A DNA stretch of 40,368 nt from Opitutia bacterium (GTDB lineage: Bacteria > Verrucomicrobiota > Verrucomicrobiia > Opitutales > Seribacteraceae). The notes beneath the pieces were generated by a model. That model saw only the letters and a program-made list of their open reading frames with translations, was not told where the DNA came from and ran no database searches. The position numbers and the translations under genes are program-made. Below are positions 39,713-40,368 of the stretch, piece after piece (positions within the stretch are counted from its first letter, which is position 1; each line of letters opens with the position of its first letter). The stretch is taken from the NCBI GenBank assembly GCA_002721705.1, contig PBLJ01000087.1, positions 1-40,368 on the forward strand, given 5' to 3'.

Positions 39713-40368
39713 CTATTTCTTGGCCAAGTCGGGGAAGGTTGTTTTCAAGTCGAGTTTGTCGCCCGTTTCCTTTTGCAGCTTGAGGAGTCTGGCGAAGAGT
39801 TTGCGCATGAGGGGCTTGCTTGCATCTTCTTTCGCAAGGTCCTTCATTTCCATCGGGTCTGCTGCGACGTCGTAGAGCCTGGCCACGGGAACGTTCGGAT
39901 ACAGAAGCAATTTCTTGTCCTTTACCGTGACGGAGCGTTGAACGGACAGGTAAGCGCCATAGATCGCGTCATAGCTTGATTTCTTGGTTTTTCCGCGGGC
40001 GAGAGGCATTAGGCTGTTGAACTGTACGTGGGCCGGTTTTTCGACGCCGGCGATTTCTAGGGAGGAAGCCATGACGTCTTGTAGATAAACGGGGGCGGCT
40101 ACCTGTTTGCCCTTGGGGACGTCTGGGCCGGTCACGATGAAGGGGACGCGGGTGCTGTGCTCGTATAGGTTCTGTTTCCCGAAGAGACCGTGGTGACCGA
40201 CGCCGAGTCCATGATCCGCGGAGAAGAAGACGTAGGTGTCCTTCGCCATGCCCGATTTTTCGAGAGCATCGAGTATTCGTCCTATCTGGACGTCCATGTG
40301 CGTGATGATGGCGTAATACTCCTGGCGGTTCACTTTGACCGCGTGTTCGGTACGGGGCATGGGGCCTA
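39713..40368 (-). CDS. sulfatase, C-terminal part (cut by window edge)
   Basis: The frame stays open through the right edge; the codons before M-P-R-T-E-H continue with G-P, so the internal Met is not the true start. Visible parts are the second half of a type I sulfatase: Y-Y-A-I-I-T-H-M-D, V-F-F-S-A-D-H-G-L-G-V-G-H-H-G with metal Asp-His, K-Q-N-L-Y-E-H-S-T-R-V-P-F-I-V, and a C-terminal A-R-L-Y-D-V-A-A-D-P-M-E-M-K-D-L-A. The formylglycine site would be outside the window. It precedes the PQQ/LamG gene by 38 bases. Confidence 0.9.
   Translation of the reverse strand, partial: GPMPRTEHAVKVNRQEYYAIITHMDVQIGRILDALEKSGMAKDTYVFFSADHGLGVGHHGLFGKQNLYEHSTRVPFIVTGPDVPKGKQVAAPVYLQDVMASSLEIAGVEKPAHVQFNSLMPLARGKTKKSSYDAIYGAYLSVQRSVTVKDKKLLLYPNVPVARLYDVAADPMEMKDLAKEDASKPLMRKLFARLLKLQKETGDKLDLKTTFPDLAKK

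Overview
The window reads as a chromosomal segment of a PVC-group bacterium, most likely a marine or aquatic member of Verrucomicrobiota. This rests on its protein families: two PSCyt1/DUF1549/DUF1553 plus DUF1501 modules, SHD1 domains, sulfatases, a PQQ-propeller/LamG giant protein, GYF_2-domain proteins and sugar-isomerase-like exported proteins. This is a family-level inference; no rRNA or other phylogenetic marker was seen. All but two genes lie on the minus strand, and most start codons lack a clear Shine-Dalgarno sequence.

Layout, read in transcription order from the right edge (minus strand unless noted). (1) 40368-35772: the C-terminal part of a sulfatase followed by a 1300-residue PQQ/LamG protein. 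(2) 35702-35265: a GYF_2-DUF4177 protein. (3) 35035-33117: a TM2-domain protein overlapping an exported S41 peptidase. (4) 33038-27591: a fused PSCyt1-DUF1549-DUF1553 protein, a Tat-type DUF1501 protein, a small secreted Cys-rich protein (DUF6370-like), and a protein resembling archaeal CTP-dependent riboflavin kinase. (5) 27504-26026: a coiled-coil protein and a PP2A-like metallophosphoesterase. (6) + strand 25749-26006: an 85-residue orphan with a good promoter and ribosome binding site. (7) 25568-22112: exported TIM-barrel epimerase-like protein, exported alpha-helical protein and exported serine hydrolase. (8) + strand 21470-22108: a histidine phosphatase. (9) 21093-17779: deoA, cdd and a sulfatase behind a strong promoter that appears to give a leaderless mRNA. 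(10) 17576-9789: a complete aa3-type cytochrome c oxidase operon (diheme cytochrome c, SCO, subunits II, I, III, IV and a second III), a small CxxC membrane protein and a TonB-dependent receptor. (11) 9536-1426: a split DUF1549/DUF1553, DUF1501 and PSCyt1-LRR module running with tight spacing into sufS, sufU, a VOC protein and a PL14-type polysaccharide lyase-like protein. (12) 1286-174: a GYF_2 membrane protein, then the signal peptide of a further gene cut by the left edge.

Functionally the window combines aerobic respiration (cox operon), pyrimidine nucleoside salvage (deoA-cdd), Fe-S assembly (sufSU), and a large exported set for polysaccharide use (sulfatases, PL14-like lyase, serine hydrolase, epimerase-like protein, the c-type cytochrome DUF1549/DUF1501 pairs). 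The points most worth a second look are the pair of TRASH-like metal-binding knuckles inserted inside the DUF1553 region of one module, the bacterial riboflavin-kinase-like protein, the leaderless-type deoA promoter, a structured terminator-ended element at 21234-21329 with no gene to serve, and the TonB receptor with a small CxxC protein at the tail of the oxidase operon. I found no tRNA, rRNA, CRISPR array, insertion sequence or phage gene.
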